Source: Perlabentimonas gracilis
GTDB taxonomy: Bacteria; Bacteroidota; Bacteroidia; Bacteroidales; Tenuifilaceae
DNA: 64,000 nucleotides
Assembly (NCBI RefSeq): GCF_011174675.1
Contig: NZ_JAANIG010000017.1
Span: 23,042 to 87,041 of the forward strand
Reading direction: 5' to 3'
In this document: piece after piece, positions 50,777 through 59,462 of the stretch
How the letters are laid out: every line of letters starts with the position of its first letter
Numbering within the stretch: position 1 is the first letter of the stretch
Translations under genes and position numbers: made by a program
The notes under the pieces: model-generated
The model's database searches: none
What the model was told of the DNA's origin: nothing
The model's input: only the letters and a program-made list of their open reading frames with translations

Positions 50777-50838
50777 GTGATTGGGAGATTGGTTGATTGA
50801 ATTATTAATCACCCAATCACCCAATCACCCAATCACCC
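50777..50838. repeat. AATCACCC tandem repeat with inverted partner
   Basis: Four tandem copies of AATCACCC (about 50807-50838) preceded by GTGATTGGGAGATTGGTTGATT, which is roughly their inverse complement, allowing a hairpin across a TGAATTATT loop. It lies in the divergent gap between the ABC-F gene and the CoA-binding protein gene. A repeat of the same GATTGGTTGATTG flavour as the palindromes elsewhere in the window. Confidence 0.6.
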
Positions 50839-50940
50839 AAAATGGTTTAAGAACATCAAAATCGAACCCAATATTTTCTTAACTTGCGATGCGATTTGCT
50901 CATCATATCATCATAAAAACTCAATATAAGGAGATGCAAT

Positions 50941-51384
50941 ATGTATAAAGATAATGTTGATGTAAAGAACTTTCTTAGCTCTAAATCGGTAGCACTGATT
51001 GGTGTTTCGCGTAATAAGCAAAGCTACAGCCGTTCGTTAATGAAGGCTTTTGTTGATAAGGGGTTTGAAGTATTTCCTGTAAATCCAAACGAAACCGAGA
51101 TTGATGGGCTAAAGTGCTACCAATCTATCACTCAGCTACCCGATTACATAGATGCTGCGTATATAATTAAGCGAAAGGAGGTGGCTGTGGATCTAGCGCG
51201 CGAGGCTGCCAATAAGGGGATTAAAAAGATTTGGATTCATGTGAAGTGTGATGCGCCCGATATTAAGGAACTATGCAACGAGTATGGTGTGACTGTTATT
51301 GCAGGCGAGTGCTTCTTTATGTGGGCCGAGCCCGTTAAGGGGGTTCATGCGTTTCATCGCTTTTTGAGAAACATTTTTAGTTAA
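50941..51384 (+). CDS. CoA-binding domain protein (YccU-like)
   Basis: 147 residues. A single Rossmann-type CoA-binding domain with SKSVALIGVSRNKQSYSRSL, KGFEVFPVNPNETEIDGLKC, YQSITQLPDYIDAAYIIKRK, and IHVKCDAPDIKELCNEYGVT near a KIWIHV strand. Such stand-alone domains resemble the CoA-binding part of succinyl-CoA synthetase; their function is unknown. Upstream, 50910-50940 has an A-rich leader with AAGGAG that could be a ribosome site. It is 23 bases before a short-chain dehydrogenase gene. Confidence 0.88.
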   Translation: MYKDNVDVKNFLSSKSVALIGVSRNKQSYSRSLMKAFVDKGFEVFPVNPNETEIDGLKCYQSITQLPDYIDAAYIIKRKEVAVDLAREAANKGIKKIWIHVKCDAPDIKELCNEYGVTVIAGECFFMWAEPVKGVHAFHRFLRNIFS

Positions 51385-51407
51385 ATCAAAATATCCGAAT
51401 TCTAGGT

Positions 51408-52157
51408 ATGAAAACAGCACTAATAACAGGAGCAACAGCAGGCATTGGCCGTGCAGCCGCCATTTTGCTTGCAAACAATGGGTATCGACTTATAATAACA
51501 GGTCGACGTAATGATCGTTTGGAGGAGGTTAAGTCTGAAATTGGAGCCTCACACGAAGTACATTGCTTAAGCTTCGATATCAGAAGTAGGGAAGAGGTAG
51601 AGGCTGCCATAAACGGGTTGCCGCAGCAGTGGCAGAATATTGATGTGCTGGTAAACAATGCCGGCTTGGCCGCTGGTTTAAATCCCATACAGGAGGGGGC
51701 TATTGACGACTGGGAGCAGATGCTAGACACCAATGTGAAGGGATTGCTCTACATAACTCGTATTGTGGCAAATAAGATGATTGAACAGGGGTATGGCCAT
51801 ATCGTAAATATTGGATCCATTGCTGGTGTTCAGGCCTACGAGAATGGGAATGTGTATTGCGCCAGCAAGCATGCGGTTCACGCCCTATCGCAGGGTATGC
51901 GTATCGATATGCTAAAGCATGGCATAAAGGTTACTGAGATTCGTCCCGGGTTAGCAGAAACAGAATTTTCGCTAGTACGATTTAAGGGCGATGCCGACAG
52001 CGCCAAGAAACCCTACATTGGTATTGTTCCGCTTTCGGGACAAGATATTGCCGAGGCCATTCTTTTCGCAATTACACGTCCACCTCATGTAAACGTAAAC
52101 GATTTAGAGATTACCCCAACTGCTCAGGCTAGTTCTTACTACGTTTTTCGTAAGTAA
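51408..52157 (+). CDS. Short-chain dehydrogenase/reductase (YdfG-like)
   Basis: 249 residues. Classical SDR: TGATAGIGRAAAILLANNGY (NADP-binding TGxxxGIG followed by TGRRNDRLEEV), VLVNNAGLAAGL (NNAG), the catalytic Ser in NIGSIAGVQAYENGNVYCAS with Tyr and Lys in YCASKHAV, and RPGLAETEFSLVRFKG. It resembles YdfG-type 3-hydroxy acid or serine dehydrogenases. The Arg after TGR favours NADP. It is in a tandem with the CoA-binding protein and a malate/lactate dehydrogenase gene. Confidence 0.9.
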   Translation: MKTALITGATAGIGRAAAILLANNGYRLIITGRRNDRLEEVKSEIGASHEVHCLSFDIRSREEVEAAINGLPQQWQNIDVLVNNAGLAAGLNPIQEGAIDDWEQMLDTNVKGLLYITRIVANKMIEQGYGHIVNIGSIAGVQAYENGNVYCASKHAVHALSQGMRIDMLKHGIKVTEIRPGLAETEFSLVRFKGDADSAKKPYIGIVPLSGQDIAEAILFAITRPPHVNVNDLEITPTAQASSYYVFRK

Positions 52158-52225
52158 GCATTTCTATATCTAGTTTTTTTAACAAATAGTACCCTAAGTT
52201 GATTGGTTATAAAAATTTCATTGCA

Positions 52226-53302
52226 ATGAAGTTTCATCACCAGAAATTACGGCGGTTTACCCAGTCGCTCTTTGAGGCTATGGGATGCCCTTCGGCTGAT
52301 GCCGAGGTGGTTGCCGATGTGCTAATAGCAGCGGAGCTGCGCGGTATTCCCTCGCACGGATTAATGCGTGTGAAGGATTATTATGCTATGGTTAAAGCCG
52401 AGCGTATAAATACCTCGCCCCAAGTAAGAGCTACATACGAAACGCCTTCAACGGCAACGGTTGATGGAGATAATGCCTTAGGACCTGTGGCTGCAAAAAA
52501 GTCGATGCAAATTGCTATCGAAAAGGCAAAAGTTGCAGGAACGGGATGGGTAGCCACCAACAATAGCAATCACTACGGAATTGCAGGGTACTACTCTATG
52601 ATGGCGCTGGAGCACGATATGATAGGCATATCGCTTACCAATGCCAATCCTCTGGTTGCTCCAACCTACAGTGCTGAGCGTTTACTGGGGACTAACCCTA
52701 TTGCCGTGGCCATTCCCACTCAAAACGAACCTCCTTTTATTGCCGATTTTGCTACCACACCGATAGCTAGAGGAAAGTTAGCCATAAAATCGAAACTTGG
52801 TGAGTCTGTTCCTATTGGGCTGGTTCAGGATAAGGAGGGAAGCCCAAGTAGTAATCCAGGAATCCTTGAGCAGGGGGGCGCAATTCTTACCCTTGGTGGC
52901 GGTGGCGTTGATTTAGGAGGGCATAAGGGCTACTGTATGACCGCTTTAGTCGATATATTTTCCTCGGTGCTATCGGGTGCCAACTTTGGTCCCTTTGTGC
53001 CCCCTCAGGTAGCCTATTTACCCTTGCTTGAACAGTCGGTAGGGAAGGGGTTGGGGCATTTCTTTGGGGCCATCCGTATTGATGCATTCCGCCCAGCGGT
53101 CGAGTTTAAAAAATCGATGGATACTTGGATTCACACTTTCCGCACATCAAAAAGTGCTGACTTTGCAAACCCAGTGCAAATACCTGGTGATAACGAGCGA
53201 AAAACTGAAACGGCTTACCTAAAAGATGGTGTTCCAGTAATTTCCAAGATATTTGATGAACTATGTGAAATTGCCGATGCTCTAAATGTTGAACAACTTT
53301 AA
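52226..53302 (+). CDS. Malate/L-lactate dehydrogenase family protein (Ldh2)
   Basis: 358 residues from ATG at 52226 (MKFHHQKLRRFTQSLFEAMG); the preceding in-frame TTG is not needed. NAD(P)-dependent 2-oxoacid reductase of the MDH/LDH type-2 fold: ADVLIAAELRGIPSHGLMRV, with the catalytic His in SHG; NSNHYGIAGYYSMMALEHD; TNANPLVAPTYSAERLLGTNP; FATTPIARGKLAIKSKLGE; and GGGGVDLGGHKGYCMTALVD. Possible substrates are malate, lactate or ureidoglycolate. A weak hairpin (53318-53345) follows. Confidence 0.92.
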   Translation: MKFHHQKLRRFTQSLFEAMGCPSADAEVVADVLIAAELRGIPSHGLMRVKDYYAMVKAERINTSPQVRATYETPSTATVDGDNALGPVAAKKSMQIAIEKAKVAGTGWVATNNSNHYGIAGYYSMMALEHDMIGISLTNANPLVAPTYSAERLLGTNPIAVAIPTQNEPPFIADFATTPIARGKLAIKSKLGESVPIGLVQDKEGSPSSNPGILEQGGAILTLGGGGVDLGGHKGYCMTALVDIFSSVLSGANFGPFVPPQVAYLPLLEQSVGKGLGHFFGAIRIDAFRPAVEFKKSMDTWIHTFRTSKSADFANPVQIPGDNERKTETAYLKDGVPVISKIFDELCEIADALNVEQL

Positions 53303-53317
53303 TTTCTGATTTGGTGA

Positions 53318-53345
53318 TTTATCTCAACGTTTTTATTGAGATAAA
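53318..53345 (+). terminator. Possible terminator after the Ldh2 gene
   Basis: TTTATCTCAA (53318-53327) pairs with TTGAGATAAA (53336-53345), with loop CGTTTTTA. The stem is AT-rich and no T-run follows, so termination would be weak. Confidence 0.35.
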
Positions 53346-53459
53346 GAACAATATATTTGGAGGTGAAAAATAATTTTTTGACTTATCTTTACATTGTCTT
53401 ATTCAAGCAGCTATTATTTTATTAACAATCCTGACTAATCAGGCAAATCTTTTAACAAA

Positions 53460-53609
53460 ATGACTAGATTGATGGTTTTAAACAAACAGGCTGTTCTTCT
53501 TATTGTTATTTGCCTTTTTAGCCTTGCGATAACTTCGTGCCACAACAATATTCCATGTGCAGTTTATGCCGATACTGAAAATAATTGTGTAGACGAAACA
53601 ACGTGTTAG
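53460..53609 (+). CDS. Tiny cysteine-rich lipoprotein
   Basis: 49 residues from ATG at 53460, MTRLMVLNKQAVLLIVICLF then SLAITSC (lipobox Cys27) and HNNIPCAVYADTENNCVDET TC. The hydrophobic run and the S-L-A-I-T-S-C box indicate a lipoprotein. The mature peptide of 23 residues has four Cys including the lipidated one. Its PCAVYADTEN part is similar in layout to the CPAYSKANT part of the next gene. An A-rich leader, upstream spacer and a downstream close neighbour of similar type suggest it is a real gene. Confidence 0.65.
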   Translation: MTRLMVLNKQAVLLIVICLFSLAITSCHNNIPCAVYADTENNCVDETTC

Positions 53610-53652
53610 ATATTTTTTTTAAATTGCCAACCGTAATAAAAAGCCTTACAGA

Positions 53653-53787
53653 ATGAAAGCAAACAAAAAAACACTTATTGTAGCCCTTGTATTTGTGGCA
53701 GTTGCTATGGTTTTCGGTTCATGTGCCAAGAAGACCTGCCCTGCGTACAGTAAAGCAAATACTGCTCAGGTAGAGCAAAACGGTTAA
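53653..53787 (+). CDS. Tiny lipoprotein with CPAY motif
   Basis: 44 residues from ATG at 53653: MKANKKTLIVALVFVAVAMV, then FGSC (lipobox, Cys24), AKKTCPAYSKANTAQVEQNG. The mature 21-residue peptide with C-AKKTCPAY is a pattern I know from very small Bacteroidota lipoproteins of unknown role. Together with 53460-53609 it forms a tandem pair. A terminator follows 24 bases later. Confidence 0.72.
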   Translation: MKANKKTLIVALVFVAVAMVFGSCAKKTCPAYSKANTAQVEQNG

Positions 53788-53810
53788 AATAAGCTTTTTA
53801 TAAGCTTATC

Positions 53811-53853
53811 AAACTTTCTTAAGTCTCACTTCGAGATTTAGGAAGGTTTTTTT
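53811..53853 (+). terminator. Rho-independent terminator after the tiny lipoproteins
   Basis: AAACTTTCTTAAGTCTC (53811-53827) pairs with GAGATTTAGGAAGGTTT (53833-53849) allowing G-T wobbles, followed by a T-run. Confidence 0.75.
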
Positions 53854-53987
53854 ATTGACTTACTTTTACCTCTCTTGATTAGGTTATTGATTTGTAAATC
53901 AATTTAATGTAGATTTGCTTTCGAAATATTTCAATTCCATTTTAATTGCAGTAATTAATTAAATAATAATAACATAACACATAAGCT

Positions 53988-54956
53988 ATGAAAAACAACG
54001 AGCTTCGCGATTCCTCAATTATCGCACTTAGAGATTGTATGGGGTTGCAGCCCCACGAAACCCTACTGGTAATTACCGATGAGCTTAAAAGGGAGATTGG
54101 CCAAGCATTGTATGAGGCAGGTAAAGATCTCTGCAAAGAGTCGATGCTAATCGAAATAAAAGCACGCGAGATAAATGGTCAGGAGCCACCTGAGGCGGTT
54201 GCCAATATGATGAAAATGGTGGATGTGGTGGTTTGTCCTACCTCCAAGTCGCTTACCCATACCGATGCTCGCCGAAATGCAGTGAAAGAGGGAGTGCGTG
54301 TTGGTACTATGCCAAACATTACTGTTGACACAATGGCCCGTTGCCTAAGCGCCGATTACGATAAAATTATTTCGCTAACCGATTTTATCGCTGATAAAAT
54401 GGAGGGTGTAAGCACAATCCGTGTGGTTACCGAAAAGGGAACTGATGTAACCATGCCCGTTAAGGACAGGATGATTATCCGCAGCAAGGGCGTTCTCCGC
54501 AATAAGGGGGAGAGTGGTAATCTTCCCTCGGGCGAGGTGTTCCTTGCACCTTGGGAGGATCAAACCAATGGAAAGCTGGTTATCGATGGTTCAATGGCTA
54601 GCATTGGAATGATTGAAACCCCAATTGTTGTTGATATTGTTAATGGATATGCCGAGAGCATTACTGGTGGAAAAGAGGCCGAGAAGCTAACCGAGATTCT
54701 CGATAAGTCGGGTCGCGATGCTCGTGCCGTAGCCGAGTTTGGCATTGGAACCAACTACAAGGCCAAGCTTACAGGGCTAATCCTCGAGGACGAGAAAGTT
54801 TTTGGCACTATCCACATTGCCTTTGGCAATAATATTACCATGGGCGGTCGCATTTCGGTTAGTAGTCACCTCGATGGGCTGGTTACTGAGCCCGATGTCT
54901 ATTTCGACGACGAGCTAATCATGAAGAAAGGTAAGATGATTGGTTACGACATGTAG
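53988..54956 (+). CDS. Aminopeptidase of the AmpS/M29-like family
   Basis: 322 residues. Resembles the COG2309-type leucyl aminopeptidases: LRDCMGLQPHETLLVITDEL, VDVVVCPTSKSLTHTDARRN, PSGEVFLAPWEDQTNGKLVI with an acidic metal ligand, AEFGIGTNYKAKLTGLILED with Glu, FGTIHIAFGNNITMGGRIS with His, and HLDGLVTEPDVYFDDELI with His and Asp. These carry the Glu/His/Asp ligands of the M29 dinuclear centre. It is probably a cytoplasmic exopeptidase. It is 17 bases upstream of maf on the same strand. Confidence 0.85.
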   Translation: MKNNELRDSSIIALRDCMGLQPHETLLVITDELKREIGQALYEAGKDLCKESMLIEIKAREINGQEPPEAVANMMKMVDVVVCPTSKSLTHTDARRNAVKEGVRVGTMPNITVDTMARCLSADYDKIISLTDFIADKMEGVSTIRVVTEKGTDVTMPVKDRMIIRSKGVLRNKGESGNLPSGEVFLAPWEDQTNGKLVIDGSMASIGMIETPIVVDIVNGYAESITGGKEAEKLTEILDKSGRDARAVAEFGIGTNYKAKLTGLILEDEKVFGTIHIAFGNNITMGGRISVSSHLDGLVTEPDVYFDDELIMKKGKMIGYDM

Positions 54957-54973
54957 GAACTATATTTAAATAT

Positions 54974-55573
54974 ATGTTGCTAAATCAGCTCTTAAAGGGT
55001 AAGACCATAGTTCTCGCTTCGCAGTCGCCTCGCAGGCAACAGCTGCTAGCAGAGCTGGGCTTACCCTTTGAGGTTAGAATAAATGGCGAGGTTGAGGAGA
55101 CCTATCCCGCTAACCTTAAACCCGAAAGCATACCCGAATACCTTGCAATGAAAAAGGCCGAATTCTACACCCATTCGCTTGCAAGCCATGAAATACTTCT
55201 AACGTCCGATACCATAGTTTGCTGCAAAGGCAAGGTGTTGGGCAAACCCACCGATAGGGACAATGCCATTGCAATACTTAAGGAACTTTCAGGATGTAAA
55301 CATACTGTAATTACTGGAGTTGCGCTATACCATGGTAACCGAGAACATACCTTTTCTGCTACTACCGATGTTTACTTCCGTAACCTTGCCGATGAGGAAA
55401 TAACACATTACGTTGACACGTACAAACCCTTTGACAAGGCCGGGGCGTATGGAATTCAGGAATGGATAGGATACATTGGCATTGAGCGTATTGATGGTTC
55501 GTATTTCAACGTTATGGGTTTACCCGTACAGAAGTTGTACACGGAGTTAATTGCATTGCTTAGCGAAAAATAG
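54974..55573 (+). CDS. maf: Maf family nucleotide pyrophosphatase
   Basis: 199 residues. The N-terminal LASQSPRRQQLLAELGLPFE, LLTSDTIVCCKGKVLGKPTD with the catalytic Asp, LSGCKHTVITGVAL, and the later YKPFDKAGAYGIQEWIGYIG are the fixed motifs of Maf proteins, which hydrolyse dTTP/UTP or modified nucleotides and influence septum formation. Subtype with dTTP/UTP specificity is most likely. It follows the M29-like gene after 17 bases. Confidence 0.94.
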   Translation: MLLNQLLKGKTIVLASQSPRRQQLLAELGLPFEVRINGEVEETYPANLKPESIPEYLAMKKAEFYTHSLASHEILLTSDTIVCCKGKVLGKPTDRDNAIAILKELSGCKHTVITGVALYHGNREHTFSATTDVYFRNLADEEITHYVDTYKPFDKAGAYGIQEWIGYIGIERIDGSYFNVMGLPVQKLYTELIALLSEK

Positions 55574-55663
55574 ATTGATTAGGAACGTTTTTGCTAAAGT
55601 TTAAAGTAAACCTATTGCATCAAACCTTATCAAACGCAAAGGAATAATTAATAACATAAACGT

Positions 55664-57817
55664 ATGAAACGACTTTTTATATCATTTTTAATGGCAATTG
55701 TGCTGCTTCCCTATGGAGCCAAGGCCGATGAGGGAATGTGGCTACCAATGCTTATTGAGAAGTACAACTTTGCTGATATGCAGAGCAAAGGCTTTAGGCT
55801 TACTGCTGAGGACGTCTATAGCATCAACCAGCCAAGCATAAAGGATGCCATTGTTATTTTTGGCCGTGGATGTACTGGCGAAGTTATATCGCCCGAGGGG
55901 CTTATTATTACTAACCATCACTGTGGATATGGGGTTATTCAGCGTCACTCTTCGGTTGAGCATGACTACCTAACCAATGGCTTTTGGGCTATGTCGCGGA
56001 GCGAGGAGTTGCCAAACCCAGGGCTAACAGTTCGGTTTTTGGTGCGTATGGATGATGTAACAACCCAGGTGCTTGAGGGAGTTTCTCCCGATATGACAGA
56101 GGTTGAACGTCAGGCTAAGGTCAACGAGAATACCAAAAGGATTTCCGATGAAGTGGTTGAGGGTACTCACTACACCGCGCGTGTAGCCCCTATGTACAAC
56201 GGAAATCAGTACTTTGTATATATCTACGAGGAGTTCCTTGATGTTCGTTTGGTGGGTGCGCCTCCTTCAAGTATTGGTAAGTTTGGTGGCGATACCGACA
56301 ACTGGATGTGGCCACGCCATACCGGTGACTTTTCTCTCTTCCGCATTTACGCCGATAAGGATAATAAGCCTGCCGAGTACTCACCCGACAATGTACCTTA
56401 CACTCCCAAAAGGCATTTGCCCATCTCCATAAAGGGTATTGAACCCGGCGATTTTACCATGGTGTATGGCTACCCGGGTAGCACGCAGCAATACATCACT
56501 TCGCATGAGGTTAATCAGGTGACTAATATTTCAAACCCCCTGAAGATTTCGCTGCGCGATGCTAGGCTCGATATTATGAAGGGCTATATGCAGAGCAACG
56601 ATACTGTTCGTATTCAGTATGCCAGCAAGCAGGCCAGCGTAGCCAATGCCTGGAAAAAGTGGATTGGCGAGCGCAATGGGCTTATTCGTCTCGATGCAGT
56701 TGCCAAAAAGCAAGCCATTGAGGCCGATTTCGAGAGCTGGGTAAACCAATCGCCAGAGCGTAAAGCGGAGTACGGTCACTTACTGCCTCGTTTTGAGGAG
56801 CTGTACTCCAAGCGTGAACCCCTTTTGGTAGCAACCGATTACAGTCGCGAAGCCTTTTTTGCAGTTGAGGCCATTCGCTTTGCAAGCCAGTTTAATAGGC
56901 TAATAAGTAGTACGTTAAAAGATGTTGAACCCAATGCGGATTTAGCTCAAAGTATGGTTGAAAATACCCGAAGATTCTTTAAGGATTACTACCTGCCTAT
57001 TGATAGGGAGATATTTGCAGAGATGATGGAGGCGTTTACTCAAAATCTTCATGATTCGCTTCATCCAGCAAAACTTAGCGAGCTATTCATACAGAGCAAT
57101 TCCAGCTGGAGCACTGCAGCCAATAATTTTTTCTCATCATCCATTTTTGCTGATAGCACAAAGCTTATCGCTCTGCTTAGCAATTTTGATGTGGAGGCAG
57201 CAAAAAATCTTAAAAAAGATATAGCATTTGAGATTTACTGGCAGCACGATAGCCTTTTTAACGCTAGCATTAACCAACAGCAAAGGTCCATTTCGCAAGA
57301 GCTAGACCTGCTGTATCGTGCTTATATTAAAGGTTTAATGGAGATGATGCCCGAGAGGCGTTTTTACCCTGATGCCAACTTTACTCTTAGGGTTGCTTAT
57401 GGTCATGTTGGAGGGTACAACCCGTCCGATGCCGTTGAGTACATTCACCAAACCACCCTTGACGGGATTGCCGAAAAATCGGAAATGGGAGTTTACGACT
57501 ATGTTGTTCCGCAGCGACTGCTCGATTTGCATGCTGCAAAAGATTTCGGTAGGTGGGAGGTTAACGGCACGGTTCCAGTAGCTTTCCTTGCCAGCAATCA
57601 TACTTCAGGTGGTAATTCCGGTAGCCCCGTTGTTAACGCCTATGGCCATTTAATTGGAGTAAATTTCGATAGAGTGTGGGAAGGAACCATGAGCGACATT
57701 ATGTTCGATCCGGATATGTGCAGAAACATTAGCGTCGATATTCGTTACGCCCTGTTCATTATCGATAAGTTTGCTGGCGCTGGCCATCTTATCGAAGAGA
57801 TGACAATAGTTGATTAG
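55664..57817 (+). CDS. S46 dipeptidyl-peptidase, DPP11-type
   Basis: 717 residues with a signal peptide (MAIVLLPYGAKA). A chymotrypsin-like S46 peptidase of Bacteroidota: GRGCTGEVISPEGLIITNHHC with the catalytic His (85/86), GGDTDNWMWPRHTGDFSLF with the Asp, and SGGNSGSPVV with Ser652. The residue 18 positions after the Ser is Arg670 in VNFDRVWEGT. In the Porphyromonas DPP11 an Arg at this S1 position selects Asp/Glu, while DPP7 has Gly. Acidic P1 specificity is therefore inferred. It acts in the periplasm on oligopeptides. It is monocistronic, with its own terminator. Confidence 0.92.
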   Translation: MKRLFISFLMAIVLLPYGAKADEGMWLPMLIEKYNFADMQSKGFRLTAEDVYSINQPSIKDAIVIFGRGCTGEVISPEGLIITNHHCGYGVIQRHSSVEHDYLTNGFWAMSRSEELPNPGLTVRFLVRMDDVTTQVLEGVSPDMTEVERQAKVNENTKRISDEVVEGTHYTARVAPMYNGNQYFVYIYEEFLDVRLVGAPPSSIGKFGGDTDNWMWPRHTGDFSLFRIYADKDNKPAEYSPDNVPYTPKRHLPISIKGIEPGDFTMVYGYPGSTQQYITSHEVNQVTNISNPLKISLRDARLDIMKGYMQSNDTVRIQYASKQASVANAWKKWIGERNGLIRLDAVAKKQAIEADFESWVNQSPERKAEYGHLLPRFEELYSKREPLLVATDYSREAFFAVEAIRFASQFNRLISSTLKDVEPNADLAQSMVENTRRFFKDYYLPIDREIFAEMMEAFTQNLHDSLHPAKLSELFIQSNSSWSTAANNFFSSSIFADSTKLIALLSNFDVEAAKNLKKDIAFEIYWQHDSLFNASINQQQRSISQELDLLYRAYIKGLMEMMPERRFYPDANFTLRVAYGHVGGYNPSDAVEYIHQTTLDGIAEKSEMGVYDYVVPQRLLDLHAAKDFGRWEVNGTVPVAFLASNHTSGGNSGSPVVNAYGHLIGVNFDRVWEGTMSDIMFDPDMCRNISVDIRYALFIIDKFAGAGHLIEEMTIVD

Positions 57818-57827
57818 CAAAACTTTT

Positions 57828-57864
57828 AAAACCGATAGCACTAACTTGCTGTCGGTTTTTTTTT
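57828..57864 (+). terminator. Terminator after the S46 peptidase gene
   Basis: AAAACCGATAGCA (57828-57840) pairs with TGCTGTCGGTTTT (57847-57859) with one wobble, loop CTAACT, followed by a long T-run to 57864. It lies 11 bases after the stop codon. Confidence 0.9.
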
Positions 57865-57874
57865 ACCATAAACT

Positions 57875-58636
57875 ATGAGTGATAAGCACAGAAAGGTTGA
57901 TGAAGAAGCAAAGTTTCTAAAGCAGATAGCATCACACCCCGACATAGTTCCGGGAATTTATAACTACTGCGATAGGTGGTGCGAGCGATGCCCGCTGGCA
58001 ACACGATGTACTGTGTATCATATGGAGAATAGGATGAGGAGTAGCGAGAAGGGTAGCGAGCAAATTGACAATACTTGGGAGGATGTAAGCACCATGCTAA
58101 GCGTAGCTGCAAAGCTTTTAAATGAGCAAATGGAGGAAATGGGAATTGATGTCGAAGAGCTGGAGGGCATGGCAAAGAATATTGAACCAGATTCGGAGTA
58201 TAATCCAAAGGAAGCACGAGCCGTTAAGCTGGCCAAAGAGTACTCAACCAGCCTGGCGGAGTGGATAAAAGCCAATCGCGATAGCTTGTTAGAAAAGCAT
58301 CAGCTTTTAGATGGTATTCAATCACCCAACAGTAGTAAGTTAGCCGACGCTTTTGAGGTTATTCAGTACTATATGATTCTTGTCTCGTCAAAAACTTTTA
58401 GGGCTTTTCTACATTCTCCCAACGACGAATTACCCGACGACTCCCAGGGCACAGCAAAGGTGGCACTTATAATTATCGATAGATCAATGGCTTCATGGGT
58501 TAAGGCGTTTGAGATTATACCCCAGCTCGAGGATGATGCGTTGAAGTTCCTGTCCCTTCTATCCAGAGTAAAAAACGAAATCCTTTCGCGCTTTCCCCGT
58601 GCCATGGATTTTGTTAGGCCTGGTTTCGATGAGTAG
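57875..58636 (+). CDS. Helical protein with an N-terminal four-cysteine cluster, function unknown
   Basis: 253 residues. Near the start is the motif IYNYCDRWCERCPLATRC with Cys32, 36, 39 and 45 (CX3CX2CX5C), which could hold zinc or an iron-sulfur cluster. The rest is helical and highly charged, with IEPDSEYNPKEARAVKLAKE and an ALIIIDRSMASWVKAFEIIP segment, and has no known enzyme signature. The C terminus AMDFVRPGFDE is conserved-looking. It follows a terminator by 11 bases. I do not recognise the family, although the CDRWCERC start is reminiscent of small Bacteroidota proteins annotated as hypothetical. Confidence 0.75.
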   Translation: MSDKHRKVDEEAKFLKQIASHPDIVPGIYNYCDRWCERCPLATRCTVYHMENRMRSSEKGSEQIDNTWEDVSTMLSVAAKLLNEQMEEMGIDVEELEGMAKNIEPDSEYNPKEARAVKLAKEYSTSLAEWIKANRDSLLEKHQLLDGIQSPNSSKLADAFEVIQYYMILVSSKTFRAFLHSPNDELPDDSQGTAKVALIIIDRSMASWVKAFEIIPQLEDDALKFLSLLSRVKNEILSRFPRAMDFVRPGFDE

Positions 58637-58807
58637 TTTGTGTTATAAATCATACTGAAAAATTTGCAAATATTCAATTTAAGCTATTGGTATTTAGCTT
58701 TAAAAGCTTACATTTGCTAATGTTAAGATAGCGATATCAGAATTAGTGTACACTTAAAGCAAAGGTTAACTAATTGTAGGTCAACTAACTTAACAAAACC
58801 TAGTGCT

Positions 58808-59305
58808 ATGGAATCGAAAAAAAAGATTTTAATCGTTGATGACGATATTGATGTAATTACAGCTATCGAAACCATTCTTACCAAGCAGGGGTACGAGGTA
58901 CACTCAGCTATGAATAAAAAGGAAGGCATTGAGATGCTGCGCAGCGTTAAGCCTAATCTTGCCATACTGGATGTGATGATGACCACTCACTACGAGGGGT
59001 TTGAGCTAGCTCAAGAAATTCTAAAAAATCCCGAGTTTAAGGATATCCCTTTCCTTATTCAGTCGTCAATAGAGGTGTTAATGACATCAAACGCCAGCAT
59101 TCAAACGGTTGCCCGTGAGTATAGGCAGGATCCTAACTTTAAAGATTTGCAGGTGCTACTCATAAAGAATAACTACGATGGTAGCGCCGGTATTGATTAC
59201 AAGGCCGAGGATGGCCAATCGCATTGGTTCCCTGTAAAGGGTTTTATCCGCAAACCTGTTGATGCCAGCAAGCTTCTGCCCGAAATAGAAAAGCACATTA
59301 AGTAG
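58808..59305 (+). CDS. Response regulator with an insertion before the last strand
   Basis: 165 residues, a stand-alone receiver. Asp11/Asp12/Asp13 are in ILIVDDDIDV, the phospho-acceptor Asp55 is in LAILDVMM and the conserved Lys149 is in FIRKPVD. Between strand 4 (FLIQSS, about 82-87) and the Lys there is an additional stretch of about 40 residues (AREYRQDPNFKDLQVLLIKN and onward to SHWFPVKGF) not seen in CheY-like domains. No output domain is present. It precedes a Cache histidine kinase and a REC-kinase on the same strand, so the three probably form one pathway. Confidence 0.9.
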   Translation: MESKKKILIVDDDIDVITAIETILTKQGYEVHSAMNKKEGIEMLRSVKPNLAILDVMMTTHYEGFELAQEILKNPEFKDIPFLIQSSIEVLMTSNASIQTVAREYRQDPNFKDLQVLLIKNNYDGSAGIDYKAEDGQSHWFPVKGFIRKPVDASKLLPEIEKHIK

Positions 59306-59340
59306 ATAGTCCATTCGGATATAGGTATAAGGTTTCAGTA

Positions 59341-59379
59341 AAACCCTTTGGCATGGTAACCTGTGGCAAAGGGTTTTTT
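59341..59379 (+). terminator. Terminator after the response regulator gene
   Basis: AAACCCTTTG (59341-59350) pairs with CAAAGGGTTT (59367-59376), followed by T residues. The 16-base loop is long but the stem is perfect. It lies 36 bases after the stop codon and before the next kinase gene. Confidence 0.75.
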
Positions 59380-59462
59380 GTTTAGGTATGATATGTTCCT
59401 AGCACACATCAAAGTGGTAAAAACAAATCGCCATTGGGCTTAATGCAACAAAATTGTTCTTT

